Assembly: GCF_038593265.1 (NCBI RefSeq)
Contig: NZ_CP151979.1
Coordinates: 1,302,001 to 1,366,000 of the forward strand
Direction: 5' to 3'
Length of the DNA stretch: 64,000 bases
DNA from: Ureibacillus sp. FSL W7-1570
Lineage (GTDB): Bacteria > Bacillota > Bacilli > Bacillales_A > Planococcaceae
Part shown: one piece after another, positions 29,655-39,055 of the stretch
Numbering within the stretch: position 1 is the stretch's first letter
How the letters are laid out: each line of letters opens with the position of its first letter
The notes under the pieces: generated by a model
Told to the model about the DNA's origin: nothing
The model's input: only the letters and a program-made list of their open reading frames with translations
Database searches by the model: none
Program-made: the position numbers and the translations under genes

Positions 29655-29666
29655 AGGTCGGCAGTT
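29636..29666 (+). terminator. Terminator of ytqA-ytqB
   Basis: CTGCCGGACC pairs with GGTCGGCAG (one bulged base), followed by TTATTTTATTTATTTTTC on the plus strand. It lies over the ytqB stop codon. Confidence 0.85.
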
Positions 29667-29673
29667 ATTTTAT

Positions 29674-31143
29674 TTATTTTTCATTATTTTGATTTTGTTT
29701 CAATCGCTCAACCCAAAAATCTGCATTTTTGATTCCCAACTTGATTGGATCAAACACCGGATCTTTTCCTGCTTTTCTTTGTTGCTCATAATCTCTTAAG
29801 GCAACAAAGGTCGGTTTCGCTAATATGATAATTCCGATTACGTTCGTCCATACCATCAAACCAAGACCGATGTCCCCCAAGAGCCATGCCAAATCGGATG
29901 TTCTTACGGCGCCATAGAATGCGGATGCAAGAAGGACAAATTTTAAAATCCAAGTAACAACCCCTTCTGTCCGTCCGGAGAATAGATAGGCGACGTTTGT
30001 TTCCGCAATATAGTAGTATGCCATTAATGTTGTGAAAGCGAAGAAGAACAATGCGATTGCAACAAAGGCAGAACCGAAGTTATTTAATCCCGGAAACGCT
30101 CCGGTTACTGCAAGCTGAGTAAATTCAGTATAAGAATGGCCAGGCACATGTTCCACAATCAATTCCCCATCAGCGCTATTCACATTCGTGTTATATGTGC
30201 CCATGAATAATATCATTAATGCCGTCGCGGAACATACAAGCAATGTATCAATATAAATGGATGCTGCCTGAACCAAACCTTGTTTGACCGGATGGGATAC
30301 TTCCGCTGCAGCCGCCGCGTGAGGTCCTGTACCTTGACCGGCTTCATTGGAATAAACCGCACGTTTTACCCCCCAAGCGATGGCGGCACCAATCATTCCA
30401 CCGAATGTGGCATCCACATTGAAAGCGCTGCGGAAAATCAACCCGAACACTGCAGGCACTTCGGAAATATTCATAATAATTACGATGAACGCTACTAAAA
30501 TATAGGCAAGCGCCATAAACGGAACGATGATTTGAGCGGCGTTGGCAATCCGTTTAACCCCACCGATAATTATGAAACCCAATAAAACAATCGTAATTAA
30601 ACCGGTAATCCATGGAGAGATGTCAAAGGCATTATCCATTGCGCTGACAATGGCATTGGATTGAACCCCAGGCATCAAAATGGCCATCGCCAAAATGGCG
30701 GCAATCGCAAACACGACTCCGAACCAGCGCTGTCCTGTTCCTTTTTCCATGTAATACGCCGGCCCACCGCGATAGATTCCCAATTTTTTTGTTTTATATA
30801 TTTGAGCGAGTGTCGATTCCACATAAGCGGTTGATGCACCGATAAAGGCCGTGACCCACATCCAAAATACCGCACCAGGTCCACCAAAGGCAATGGCACT
30901 GGCAGTACCGATAATGTTACCTGTGCCTACACGTCCCGATAAAGCCACCGTCAATGCCTGGAATGATGAAATTCCGGCATCGGATTTTTGCCCTTTAAAC
31001 ATCAGGACAAACATTTCTTTAATTTTTCGGATCTGAACAAATCTGGTCAAAATGGAAAACACAAGTCCTACGATCAAAATCCCATAAATCATGATAGGAC
31101 CCCAAAGGATATCATAAATCCAGTTCAAAGCATTTTCTACCAT
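29674..31143 (-). CDS. alsT: Alanine/sodium symporter (AGCS family)
   Basis: 489-residue inner-membrane amino acid carrier with about 11 hydrophobic segments. Family signatures: LSGRVGTGNIIGTASAIAFGGPGA, GGPAYYME and YSNEAGQGTGPHAAAAAEVSHP. It imports alanine, glycine or possibly glutamine with sodium; the substrate cannot be fixed from sequence. I chose the ATG at 31143 (AAAGGGGTG upstream); a GTG two codons earlier overlaps this site. Single gene, convergent with ytqB. Confidence 0.9.
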   Translation of the reverse strand: MVENALNWIYDILWGPIMIYGILIVGLVFSILTRFVQIRKIKEMFVLMFKGQKSDAGISSFQALTVALSGRVGTGNIIGTASAIAFGGPGAVFWMWVTAFIGASTAYVESTLAQIYKTKKLGIYRGGPAYYMEKGTGQRWFGVVFAIAAILAMAILMPGVQSNAIVSAMDNAFDISPWITGLITIVLLGFIIIGGVKRIANAAQIIVPFMALAYILVAFIVIIMNISEVPAVFGLIFRSAFNVDATFGGMIGAAIAWGVKRAVYSNEAGQGTGPHAAAAAEVSHPVKQGLVQAASIYIDTLLVCSATALMILFMGTYNTNVNSADGELIVEHVPGHSYTEFTQLAVTGAFPGLNNFGSAFVAIALFFFAFTTLMAYYYIAETNVAYLFSGRTEGVVTWILKFVLLASAFYGAVRTSDLAWLLGDIGLGLMVWTNVIGIIILAKPTFVALRDYEQQRKAGKDPVFDPIKLGIKNADFWVERLKQNQNNEK

Positions 31144-31290
31144 ACCCACACCCCTTTGAAATTAAATTGAATAATTTTTACTATTTTCTGAAAGAATATT
31201 TTAATATTACAAAAATTAATAATATCAATCAATATTTCTGATATCATTTTTTGAAAATAATTTTCATCAAAATATTACAAATCAAATAGA

Positions 31291-32088
31291 TTAAACGATG
31301 TAACCGATGGATCGAAGTACATTATTGATAAAATCCCGAACATATAAAAATACTTCTTCCCGTTCAAGGTCATGGAAAATATTATGGTAACTATATGGCC
31401 AATCCTTGTATTGAAATTCCCTGGTTTTTTGCAACAACAACCATTTTCTGGCCGCTTCCGAGTCCGCCACTTTATCCTGATTCGGCGTAATCAGCAAAAT
31501 CGGCAACGTCAATGTTCTTTCCTGCTGAGTGGCCAAATTTTTCATTAATTGCTGAATATCCCGGTACCATCGTACAGTCACATTGGAATGATAGGGCACA
31601 TCATCCTCCATTTCTAAAATCCCCTCCGGATTTCGGGTCAACAGTCGTTTATTTAATTCCAATGATATTTTTTTATTTGGAGCCAAATTCATGCTTGCCA
31701 AAGCACTAGCCAGTAAATTTGAATGTTTCTGCAATTGGAACCATGGGGCGGTCAGAATAAGCCCTGCGCACTCCAATTTCGTTTTCCGCAAAAATTGGAT
31801 TGCCAGTGTCCCCCCCAACCCATGTCCAATGACAAATACCGGCAGTTGATATTGAAGGGCACTTTGCATCAATTGTTTAATGAAAAGCAAATATTCATCA
31901 ATCAATTCATCATGTACTCTTGTATATCTCGAGCCTTCTTCATGGCCGGGCAAATCCCCCATTACCACATGAAAGCCTTCCGTTCTCAATTTTTCAATCA
32001 ACCATGCGTACCAGCGATGGTGTTCAAAAGCGCTATGTACAATTACAACCACCGCTTTCGCTTGTACATCCGTTTCCCACTTCCACAT
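31291..32088 (-). CDS. ytpA: YtpA-like alpha/beta hydrolase lacking the nucleophile serine
   Basis: 265 residues aligned from memory with B. subtilis YtpA, a lysophospholipase linked to bacilysocin formation (MWKWETD start, HVVMGDLPG, SVTVRWYRDI-like NVTVRWYRDI, YHNIFHDLERE end). The nucleophile elbow, GHSMGG in YtpA, reads GHGLGG here (codon GGG), and the oxyanion-loop HG of YtpA is HS. The Asp (PNQDKVAD) and His (SYHNIFHD) of the triad remain. It is probably not a normal serine hydrolase. The reading frame is intact, with AGGAGG-type sequence before ATG at 32088. Divergent from ytoA. Confidence 0.82.
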   Translation of the reverse strand: MWKWETDVQAKAVVVIVHSAFEHHRWYAWLIEKLRTEGFHVVMGDLPGHEEGSRYTRVHDELIDEYLLFIKQLMQSALQYQLPVFVIGHGLGGTLAIQFLRKTKLECAGLILTAPWFQLQKHSNLLASALASMNLAPNKKISLELNKRLLTRNPEGILEMEDDVPYHSNVTVRWYRDIQQLMKNLATQQERTLTLPILLITPNQDKVADSEAARKWLLLQKTREFQYKDWPYSYHNIFHDLEREEVFLYVRDFINNVLRSIGYIV

Positions 32089-32207
32089 AGCGGTCCTCCT
32101 ATTTCTCTAAAACTTTCATCAACAAGATGTTCGTTCTATTTTCAAAAATTTTCTTATTTGTTAGGATAATATACATAAATAATACATTAGAAATGGGGAG
32201 CATTGCG

Positions 32208-32720
32208 ATGATTTATCCTTATCACGACAAAGAACCAAAAATCCATCCTTCCGCATATATTGCAGAGCATGTGACAATTACCGGCGATGTAACCATTGAC
32301 GAAGATACGACCATTTGGTTTGGTACGGTCATCCGCGGGGATGTGGCGCCAACGATCATCGGCAAACGTTGCAGCATACAGGATTTAAGCTGCTTGCATC
32401 AAAGTCCGAACAACCCTCTCATTATTGAGGATGAGGTCATCGTCGGCCATCAGGTGACTCTACATAGCTGCATTATCCGCAAACGCGCATTAATCGGCAT
32501 GGGGGCAATCGTTTTGGACGGTGCGGAAATCGGCGAGGGGGCGCTTATTGCAGCTGGAAGTTTAGTGCCTCCAGGGAAAAAAATCCCGCCCAATTCCGTT
32601 GCGATGGGGAATCCCGCAAAAGTCGTGCGGGAAGTGACCGAAGCGGAACGGAAAGATATGGATCGCATCATTAACGAATACGTTCAAAAAGGGAAATATT
32701 ATCAATCATTAAAGAAATAA
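32208..32720 (+). CDS. ytoA: Gamma carbonic anhydrase family protein YtoA
   Basis: 170-residue left-handed beta-helix hexapeptide-repeat protein of the gamma carbonic anhydrase-like family (VTITGDVTIDEDTTIWFGTVIRGD and following repeats). Metal ligands are visible in LSCLHQSP and VGHQVTLHSC. Activity as carbonic anhydrase or metal-dependent hydrolase is inferred only. ATG at 32208 follows GGGGAG at seven bases; the upstream hydrophobic in-frame stretch from 32127 has no site and is not part of the gene. Confidence 0.9.
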   Translation: MIYPYHDKEPKIHPSAYIAEHVTITGDVTIDEDTTIWFGTVIRGDVAPTIIGKRCSIQDLSCLHQSPNNPLIIEDEVIVGHQVTLHSCIIRKRALIGMGAIVLDGAEIGEGALIAAGSLVPPGKKIPPNSVAMGNPAKVVREVTEAERKDMDRIINEYVQKGKYYQSLKK

Positions 32721-32723
32721 ATG

Positions 32724-32756
32724 AAAAATGCAGGCATATTGTTTGCCTGCATTTCA
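32724..32756. terminator. Bidirectional terminator between ytoA and metK
   Basis: GAAAAATGCAGGCA pairs with TGCCTGCATTTC around seven bases. It is flanked by A- and T-rich sequence and serves two convergent genes. Confidence 0.85.
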
Positions 32757-32763
32757 TATTATA

Positions 32764-33960
32764 TTATATTCCCGCTTTTTGGCGTAATTTTTCCGCCACG
32801 TCCGTTCTTTCCCAAGGCAAATCGATGTCTGTGCGTCCAAAATGGCCGTATGCAGCCGTTTGTTTGTAAATCGGTCTGCGCAGATCAAGCATTTTGATGA
32901 TGCCTGCAGGACGCAAATCGAACAATTCATTTACCCATTCAACCAATTGGTTTTCAGCCACTTTTCCCGTTCCGAATGTATCGATGGAAATGGATACAGG
33001 ACGGGCGACACCGATTGCATAAGCCAACTGAACTTCCACACGGTCAGCGAGACCGGATGCAACGATGTTTTTCGCTACATAACGAGCCGCATAGGCAGCG
33101 GAACGATCCACTTTTGTCGGATCCTTGCCGGAGAATGCTCCCCCACCGTGACGGGCGTATCCTCCATACGTATCGACAATGATTTTGCGGCCAGTGAGCC
33201 CTGCATCCCCTTTAGGTCCACCAATTACGAATCGGCCAGTCGGGTTGATGAAATACTTTGTATCCCCATCCAACAACTCTGCAGGAATGATGGTTTTGAC
33301 CACTTTTTCCATTATATCTTCTTTGATTTGTTCTTGAGTGACGCCCTCATCATGCTGAGTTGAAATAACAATCGTATCGATTCGGCGAGGAATGTTGTTT
33401 TCATCATATTCTACCGTCACTTGCGTTTTCCCGTCCGGACGCAAATAAGGGATTTCTTTCGACTTGCGGACTTCCGTCAATCTTCTGGAAAGTTGATGCG
33501 CCAAGCTGATCGGAAGAGGCATCAATTCAGGCGTTTCATTGCAAGCAAATCCAAAAATCAACCCTTGGTCGCCAGCACCGATCGCTTCAATCTCCTCATC
33601 CGTCATGTATCCTTCCCGGGCTTCCAATGCTCGGTCCACACCTTCCGCAATGTCCGGTGATTGTTCGCCAATTGCAGTGAGCACCGCCAAGTTTTCCGCA
33701 TCAAATCCAAATTTTCCTCGCGTATATCCAATTTCCGCAACCGTATTACGAACAATGCTTTGAATATCTACATATGTTGTTGTTGTAATTTCTCCTGTAA
33801 CAAGGACCAATCCCGTTGTTACAATCGTTTCGCAAGCAACTCTTGCATTTGGATCTTCTGCGAGTATCGCATCCAAAATGGCATCGGAGATTTGGTCACA
33901 AATTTTATCCGGATGCCCTTCCGTTACACTTTCTGATGTAAACAGCCGACGTTTTGACAT
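32764..33960 (-). CDS. metK: S-adenosylmethionine synthetase
   Basis: 398 residues, full length. It makes SAM from methionine and ATP. Motifs: [17 protein letters not shown] (methionine/ATP site), [13 protein letters not shown], and the phosphate-binding [22 protein letters not shown] after TTAGGAGG. A SAM riboswitch with its own terminator lies upstream, so the enzyme is shut off by its product. The metK/pckA divergence is the same as in B. subtilis. Confidence 0.98.
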   Translation of the reverse strand: MSKRRLFTSESVTEGHPDKICDQISDAILDAILAEDPNARVACETIVTTGLVLVTGEITTTTYVDIQSIVRNTVAEIGYTRGKFGFDAENLAVLTAIGEQSPDIAEGVDRALEAREGYMTDEEIEAIGAGDQGLIFGFACNETPELMPLPISLAHQLSRRLTEVRKSKEIPYLRPDGKTQVTVEYDENNIPRRIDTIVISTQHDEGVTQEQIKEDIMEKVVKTIIPAELLDGDTKYFINPTGRFVIGGPKGDAGLTGRKIIVDTYGGYARHGGGAFSGKDPTKVDRSAAYAARYVAKNIVASGLADRVEVQLAYAIGVARPVSISIDTFGTGKVAENQLVEWVNELFDLRPAGIIKMLDLRRPIYKQTAAYGHFGRTDIDLPWERTDVAEKLRQKAGI

Positions 33961-34122
33961 TCATTTTCCTCCTAAATTGTTGAGACGAAGCTCTTTATGA
34001 TACGGTACTCATTATCCATGATCCTTTCCGACTTCCGCCCGTAAGGAACATTACGAGGATAATGAAAGGTATAAAACTCGCTAATCTATTTTAGCTTGAA
34101 TATATGCCGGATTGATTTGAAT

Positions 34123-34296
34123 AAAAAAAGTTCCTATCCACATTTCTGCATGAGGAAAGGAACTGAAATCTCTACCTTTCACTCTTATCGTTCAAGGGAA
34201 TCCCTTGCATCAGGTTAGCACCACGCATTATTATATAGATAATGCAGGTTGCCGGGTTTCATAGGGCCTTAACCCTCCACCAGCTCTGGATAAGAG
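34123..34296 (-). promoter_or_regulatory. SAM riboswitch (S-box, SAM-I) of metK
   Basis: On the minus strand the aptamer runs 34296 to 34182: CTCTTATCCAGAG, GGTGGAGGGT, GGCCCTATGAAACCCGGCAA, GGTGCTAA, closing with GATAAGAG. A terminator follows at 34123-34167 (AGTTCCTTTCC / GGATAGGAACT, then TTTTTTTATTC). The rest of 33961-34536 is the metK leader and the pckA promoter; no further gene is seen. Confidence 0.96.
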
Positions 34297-34461
34297 TATC
34301 CGTTCATGCAACATGTTACGTAATCTATACTGCATTGTCAAATGTTTTTTCTTATTTGTCTACTGTCTTTTCATAATTCCATTTTCTTCAAGGAGGTTGG
34401 AAGAGAAGTCAAAAAATTTCATAAATAAATTTTAAGGATTAGTATAGATTATTCCACCCAA

Positions 34462-34489
34462 TGTGTTATACTATTTTTTGTATTATATA
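34462..34489 (+). promoter_or_regulatory. CcpN-type operator pair at the pckA promoter
   Basis: TGTGTTATACT (34462-34472) fits the CcpN consensus TRTGHYATAYW as I recall it and contains a -10 TATACT. TGTATTATATA (34479-34489) fits all but one position. In B. subtilis CcpN represses pckA and gapB on glycolytic carbon sources. The -35 is weak (TATAGA region near 34443). Confidence 0.6.
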
Positions 34490-34536
34490 ACAAAGAATAA
34501 TTTCCCTAAAAATAAAAAAAGGATGGTATTTAATCG

Positions 34537-36123
34537 ATGAATTCAGTAGAAGTTGCAAATGAGCTGAAGGAATTATTAAAAGGTAAAAATATAAACACCC
34601 AATTATCGGTGCCGCAATTGGTTGAAAAAGCGGTTATTCGCGGGGAAGCGAGACTCACAACTGATGGCGCCATTGTTGCCGAAACTGGAAAATATACCGG
34701 ACGTTCTCCAAAAGATAAATTTATCGTCGAAGAAGAAAGCATCAAAGGTAAAATCGACTGGGGAAGCGTAAACCAACCAATTTCTTCTGAAGTGTTTGAT
34801 AACTTGTATATCAAAGTTTTAAATTACTTGAAAGACAAAGATGAGCTATTCGTATTCAAAGGCTTTGCCGGAGCGGATAAAGATTCGCAATTGGCAATTC
34901 AAGTCGTAAATGAATACGCTTGGCACAATCTTTTCTGCCATCAATTATTCATCCGTCCAACTCAAGAAGAATTGGTTTCACATGATGCTGACTTCACAAT
35001 TGTTTCAGCACCTGGTTTCAAAGCGGATCCAGCTGTGGATGGAACAAATTCTGAAGCATTCATCATCGTTTCTTTCGAAAAGAAAATCATTCTGATTGGC
35101 GGCACAGAATATGCCGGCGAGATGAAAAAATCCATCTTCAGTATTATGAACTATTTATTGCCTGAAAAAGGAATTCTTTCAATGCACTGCTCAGCCAACG
35201 TTGGTGAAGCCGGCGATGTAGCATTATTCTTCGGTTTATCCGGTACAGGTAAAACAACGCTTTCCGCAGACAGCAACCGGAAATTGATTGGTGATGATGA
35301 ACATGGTTGGTCTGACAATGGCGTATTCAATATCGAAGGCGGTTGCTACGCAAAAACAATCAATCTATCAGCTGAAAAAGAACCGGAAATTTATAATGCC
35401 ATTCGCTTTGGTACTGTATTGGAAAACGTTGTAATCGATCCGGCTACACGCGTGCCTGATTACGATGATAATACTTTAACTGAAAATACAAGAGCGGCAT
35501 ATCCAATCCATTACATCGAAAATATCGTGACACCATCAATTGCCGGTCATCCAAAAACGATCATTTTCTTGACTGCGGATGCTTTTGGGGTGCTTCCTCC
35601 AATCAGCAAATTGACTAAAGAACAAGCAATGTACCACTTCTTAAGCGGATTCACTTCCAAATTGGCTGGTACAGAACGCGGTGTCACTTCACCAGAACCA
35701 GTTTTCTCAACATGCTTCGGTGCTCCTTTCTTGCCGCTTCCTGCGACAAGATATGCTGAAATGTTGGGTGAAAAAATCGATAAGCACGATGTTCAAGTAT
35801 TCTTGGTGAACACAGGTTGGACTGGCGGCGAATACGGTGTTGGAAGCCGCATGAAACTTTCTTATACACGCGCGATGGTACGTGCTGCGATTGATGGAAA
35901 ACTAAATGATGTAGAAACGAAACAAGATGCGATCTTTGGATTGCACATTCCAACACAAATCGAAGGAGTTCCTAGCGAAGTGCTGGATCCTCGTGAAGCT
36001 TGGGAAGATAAAGCGGCATATGACGAGAAAGCCCAATATTTGGCAAACTTGTTCAAAGAAAACTTCAAAAAGTTTAACAATGTTCCGGAAGATATCTTGA
36101 AAAAAGGTGGACCATTAGTTTAA
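34537..36123 (+). CDS. pckA: Phosphoenolpyruvate carboxykinase (ATP)
   Basis: 528-residue ATP-dependent PEP carboxykinase converting oxaloacetate to PEP for gluconeogenesis. Motifs: [21 protein letters not shown], kinase loop [15 protein letters not shown] (about residue 240), [21 protein letters not shown] and [16 protein letters not shown] with AAAGGATGG upstream. Full length for the family. CcpN-like boxes suggest repression during growth on sugars. Confidence 0.97.
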   Translation: MNSVEVANELKELLKGKNINTQLSVPQLVEKAVIRGEARLTTDGAIVAETGKYTGRSPKDKFIVEEESIKGKIDWGSVNQPISSEVFDNLYIKVLNYLKDKDELFVFKGFAGADKDSQLAIQVVNEYAWHNLFCHQLFIRPTQEELVSHDADFTIVSAPGFKADPAVDGTNSEAFIIVSFEKKIILIGGTEYAGEMKKSIFSIMNYLLPEKGILSMHCSANVGEAGDVALFFGLSGTGKTTLSADSNRKLIGDDEHGWSDNGVFNIEGGCYAKTINLSAEKEPEIYNAIRFGTVLENVVIDPATRVPDYDDNTLTENTRAAYPIHYIENIVTPSIAGHPKTIIFLTADAFGVLPPISKLTKEQAMYHFLSGFTSKLAGTERGVTSPEPVFSTCFGAPFLPLPATRYAEMLGEKIDKHDVQVFLVNTGWTGGEYGVGSRMKLSYTRAMVRAAIDGKLNDVETKQDAIFGLHIPTQIEGVPSEVLDPREAWEDKAAYDEKAQYLANLFKENFKKFNNVPEDILKKGGPLV

Positions 36124-36136
36124 TTCCCGATAAAAA

Positions 36137-36172
36137 ATGCTATTGGCATTGGCCAATAGCATTTTTCTTTTG
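36137..36172 (+). terminator. pckA terminator
   Basis: ATGCTATTGGC and GCCAATAGCAT form a perfect 11-base stem around ATTG, followed by TTTTCTTTTG. Confidence 0.93.
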
Positions 36173-36208
36173 TTCATATTTAAATTTTCGAAAAGGAAAA
36201 TTCTGATC

Positions 36209-37006
36209 CTACTTTTTATTGTCCTTTCCCTTGTCGATCATCCATTTGCAAATGGATTGCACTGTTTCCCGATTGAGATGGGGCGGAAAATGGTGGGCCA
36301 ACCCTGCCATATACCAAGTCTCGTATGGCTTTCCCGCTTCCTTCAACGCCCTTTCCAATTTATAGGATTGCTCAATGCTTACATTCTGATCTTCGGTGCC
36401 ATGAATAATGAGAACCGGTGCCTGAATGCGATCGACTTCATATACGGGAGAACGTTCCGCATATATTTCAGGATACTTGTTGGGGGATCCGCCAATCAGC
36501 CGCTTCAACGTCCTTCTTAAATCGACCCTTTCATGATAAAGAGCTGCCAGGTCGGATACGCCCGACCATGTAACGGCAGAACGGACATCTTTGCTTAAAA
36601 TGGCCGTCCATAATGCCATCAATCCCCCTCGGGAAAAGCCGAAAAGATGGACAGAATCAACATTGGCCAAATTCTTCAATACTTCGATTCCATAAAGGGC
36701 GTCCAAGCGGTCATCGCCGCCAAACTCGTCCCTCCCTTCTCCCCCCCGATTTCCCCGGTAATAAGGAGCAAATACAACAAAACCATGGGATGCAAATTGG
36801 GCAATCCGGGCAGGTCTTACCATCCCCACCGACTGCAATCCGCCGCGCAAGTAAAGCAGCCCTTCATAAGAACCTTCTTCAATGGGCTTTGCAAGCAATC
36901 CTTTTACCCGCAATCCATCCGACCAATAAACAATTTCCTCAAGTTCCACATGGGGATTGGGGGAAGGATATTTTCTGATTGATTCAATACTGCCATTCTC
37001 TTTCAA
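36209..37006 (-). CDS. ytmA: S9-like alpha/beta hydrolase YtmA
   Basis: 265-residue prolyl-oligopeptidase-like hydrolase. Nucleophile elbow GFSRGGLMA (Ser about residue 126), Asp in HGTEDQNVS and His in GLAHHF complete the triad; oxyanion-side LYLRGG is also seen. No signal peptide, so it is cytoplasmic. The substrate is unknown; peptidase or esterase activity is inferred from fold. The start is a TTG at 37006 with AGGAAG nine bases upstream, and the gene overlaps ytkD by 23 bases. B. subtilis has the same pair near pckA. Confidence 0.87.
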   Translation of the reverse strand: MKENGSIESIRKYPSPNPHVELEEIVYWSDGLRVKGLLAKPIEEGSYEGLLYLRGGLQSVGMVRPARIAQFASHGFVVFAPYYRGNRGGEGRDEFGGDDRLDALYGIEVLKNLANVDSVHLFGFSRGGLMALWTAILSKDVRSAVTWSGVSDLAALYHERVDLRRTLKRLIGGSPNKYPEIYAERSPVYEVDRIQAPVLIIHGTEDQNVSIEQSYKLERALKEAGKPYETWYMAGLAHHFPPHLNRETVQSICKWMIDKGKDNKK

Positions 37007-37457
37007 AACGCTTCACTTCCTGCATCATCTTTTTCATTCCTGCATCCCTCATATAAAAACTGGCGCCGGGATGATTCAACGCTTCTTCCATCTTCAAAAA
37101 CAGCCGTCCGCTTGTTTCATATTGTTTCAAAAACGGGTCGATTCTCTCCACTTTTGCAGTAAAAACCGCTTTACAAAAAGGTGGTTGTGCATAAACCGTA
37201 TAGTGGGCAAACAGTTTCAAATCCTTTATATGTACGCGGGTTTCTTCGTACACTTCCCGCTTCGCTGCTTCCACGAGCGTTTCACCAGGCTCCACTTTGC
37301 CTCCCGGAAACTCAACACCGCGTTTTTCATTGATGGCACAAAGCCATTTCCCATCCATTTGGACAAGCACCAGCACATGTCCGGGTTCCATTGGAAAAGG
37401 AGGACCACCGAAACTTAATTCCACTTTATTATTGTTTAAATCGTAAAAAGTAAACAT
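36984..37457 (-). CDS. ytkD: Nudix hydrolase YtkD
   Basis: 157-residue Nudix protein; B. subtilis YtkD hydrolyses nucleoside triphosphates including 8-oxo-dGTP. Nudix box: GGKVEPGETLVEAAKREVYE, followed by ETRV; the late glycine of the consensus (EExGU) is Arg here, while the metal-binding REVYEE glutamates are intact. The KWLCAINEKRGVEFPGGK start of the fold matches YtkD. The 3' end overlaps ytmA, implying one transcript. Confidence 0.9.
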   Translation of the reverse strand: MFTFYDLNNNKVELSFGGPPFPMEPGHVLVLVQMDGKWLCAINEKRGVEFPGGKVEPGETLVEAAKREVYEETRVHIKDLKLFAHYTVYAQPPFCKAVFTAKVERIDPFLKQYETSGRLFLKMEEALNHPGASFYMRDAGMKKMMQEVKRFEREWQY

Positions 37458-37507
37458 CCCTTCAACTCCTATACATACCTATAGTGTAGCGAAGGGATGT
37501 GGTTTAT

Positions 37508-37843
37508 TCAATTCCTGAAATAGGGCAATTGTTCTACGAATTCTCTCACTTTTTCATCGCCAAACTCGTGGATTAAGGCATAAATTTTTTTCAATCGGTT
37601 ATCGATTTCATCATTTTCATCATCCAAATGATACGGAAGATACGGCAAGTGGGCCCTCACCATATTGTCGAATTCCAACGTATTCAACTGATTGAACAGC
37701 TTTTTAAAAATAAAAGCTTTTTCCGGTTCCAATTCAATTTTAAACTCGCAAGGTTCCCCGGTAGGAATATAGTTGTACGATTGGTTGAATACATTCACAT
37801 AAAGCGTTGTCTTTTCGATAGAAATCACCCTCCTTATTTTCAT
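37508..37843 (-). CDS. Conserved hypothetical protein, start codon uncertain
   Basis: 111 residues if read from the only upstream ATG (37843). No family recognised; no signal peptide or membrane span; acidic C-terminal half (DDENDEIDNRLKKIYALIHEF). A strong AAGGAGG lies inside the first six codons, so translation may begin further down: in frame there is GTG at 37828 (too close to the site), then ATT and ATC codons at ordinary spacing. Upstream of 37843 there is no ribosome binding site. It sits between ytkD and dps. Confidence 0.6.
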   Translation of the reverse strand: MKIRRVISIEKTTLYVNVFNQSYNYIPTGEPCEFKIELEPEKAFIFKKLFNQLNTLEFDNMVRAHLPYLPYHLDDENDEIDNRLKKIYALIHEFGDEKVREFVEQLPYFRN

Positions 37844-37875
37844 TATGGAGAAAAAAATCGCTGCTATACAAAATC

Positions 37876-37920
37876 AATAAAAAAACCCCAAAAGTTCGAT
37901 GAAGGAACTTTTGAGGTCAA
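37876..37920 (-). terminator. dps terminator
   Basis: On the minus strand CCTCAAAAGTTC pairs with GAACTTTTGGGG around seven bases, followed by TTTTTTTATTG. Confidence 0.92.
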
Positions 37921-37929
37921 TACTTCTTT

Positions 37930-38373
37930 TTATTTTCCCAAGAACGCTGACAACATCCAAACATGCTTTTCAAGGCTTTGGAACGTCGCGTTCAACATAT
38001 CTTCCGTACGGTCATCCCCTTGATTTGCCGCCTCTTCCATCGCTTCTTTGATCAATTTCATTGTGGATTGGAAATCATCAATAATCGCCTGCACCATTTC
38101 TTCCGCATTTTCTGAACCGCTTGCTTCTTTCACTCTCGATAATTCCAAATGTTCTTTCATAGTGGCGACAGGTTTACCGCCTTTTGTCAAAATCCGTTCC
38201 GCCACTTCATCCAAATTGGCTGTGATTTCATTGTATAATTCTTCAAACTTTTCATGCAAAGTAAAGAAACTTGGCCCTGTCACATACCAATGGTAATTGT
38301 GGAGTTTTGTATATAACACAGAGTAAGTGGATACCAATTCATTTAATTGATCAATTAGTTTATCATTTGCCAT
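37930..38373 (-). CDS. dps: Dps ferritin-like DNA-protection protein
   Basis: 147-residue ferritin-like four-helix protein. Ferroxidase ligands at the dimer interface are seen in LHNYHWYVTGPSFFTLHEKFEELY (His, His and the D/E of ExLY). It stores iron and shields DNA during stress and stationary phase. ATG follows GAGGTGATATT. A TATAAT (38412-38417, minus strand) may be its -10. Sits in the same neighbourhood as B. subtilis dps(ytkB). I do not see a full PerR box. Confidence 0.93.
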   Translation of the reverse strand: MANDKLIDQLNELVSTYSVLYTKLHNYHWYVTGPSFFTLHEKFEELYNEITANLDEVAERILTKGGKPVATMKEHLELSRVKEASGSENAEEMVQAIIDDFQSTMKLIKEAMEEAANQGDDRTEDMLNATFQSLEKHVWMLSAFLGK

Positions 38374-38560
38374 AATATCACCTCATTACCATATTTTTTA
38401 TTCCTAATTTGATTATAACGGAATCTGTGTTTAGAAACCATTACAATTAATTGAATTCTCAAAAAAGTCCTTCAACTGATAGTATGGATATTTTCATTGG
38501 ATTTATCCGGTTTGTTCATTTATGATTTATATTGATAGGCAGTTAATAGAGGTGATCACT

Positions 38561-38719
38561 TTGGATAACGGAATTTTAATCGTTGTTGGAATTATTTATT
38601 TCATCATCATGATTGGCGCAATTGCCCTTTTTATACATTTCAAAAGAAAAGGCGCTTTGAAACAGACTGTTGATACGAAACATGAACCGAATGTAAGGAA
38701 TGAACAAACAAAACAATGA
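38561..38719 (+). CDS. Small single-span membrane protein
   Basis: 52 residues with one transmembrane helix ([22 protein letters not shown]), a basic KRKG after it and a hydrophilic tail. The TTG at 38561 is the likely start (GAGGTG six bases upstream); the ATG at 38522 has no site. The stop codon overlaps the yidD start (ATGA), implying coupling. It may correspond to the small YtzI-type proteins of Bacillus, but the sequence is too short to be sure. Confidence 0.65.
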   Translation: MDNGILIVVGIIYFIIMIGAIALFIHFKRKGALKQTVDTKHEPNVRNEQTKQ

Positions 38720-38949
38720 AACATCTTTTTATTTGGCTGATCCGTTTTTACAGAAAATTTATTTCTCCACTGACTCCCCCAACGTGCCGGTTTTACCCGA
38801 CTTGTTCCCAATATGGACTGGAAGCTTTTGAAAAACACGGTGCCATTAAAGGATTCATTTTGACCACGATCCGCATATTGAAATGCCATCCTTTTCATCC
38901 CGGGGGTTTTGATCCCGTCCCTGACAAATGGCCTTCGAAAAAAAAATAA
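38716..38949 (+). CDS. yidD: Membrane protein insertion efficiency factor YidD
   Basis: 77-residue YidD (B. subtilis YtjA) protein that assists YidC/SpoIIIJ-dependent membrane protein insertion. Family signature [32 protein letters not shown] with conserved Cys residues, then [17 protein letters not shown]. The N-terminal amphipathic helix is expected to lie on the membrane. Start overlaps the preceding gene by four bases. Confidence 0.95.
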   Translation: MKHLFIWLIRFYRKFISPLTPPTCRFYPTCSQYGLEAFEKHGAIKGFILTTIRILKCHPFHPGGFDPVPDKWPSKKK

Positions 38950-39018
38950 TTTCGAAGGTTTTTCTTATTGTCTTTTTGACCCGGTTCATGGTATCATTGT
39001 TTTCGTGAAATTTATAAA

Positions 39019-39033
39019 TCGTAATCATTACTA
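39019..39033 (+). promoter_or_regulatory. Zur box upstream of znuA
   Basis: TCGTAATCATTACTA matches the Bacillus Zur operator TCGTAATNATTACGA except in the last two bases. It lies 22 bases before the znuA start codon, so zinc-bound Zur should repress the gene. Confidence 0.8.
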
Positions 39034-39055
39034 TTTAAGGAAAAGGAGTCATAAA

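Noticed and set aside
32842-33363. 173-codon plus-strand frame opposite metK
   Set aside because: It is antisense to a fully conserved metK, has no ribosome binding site and matches no family.
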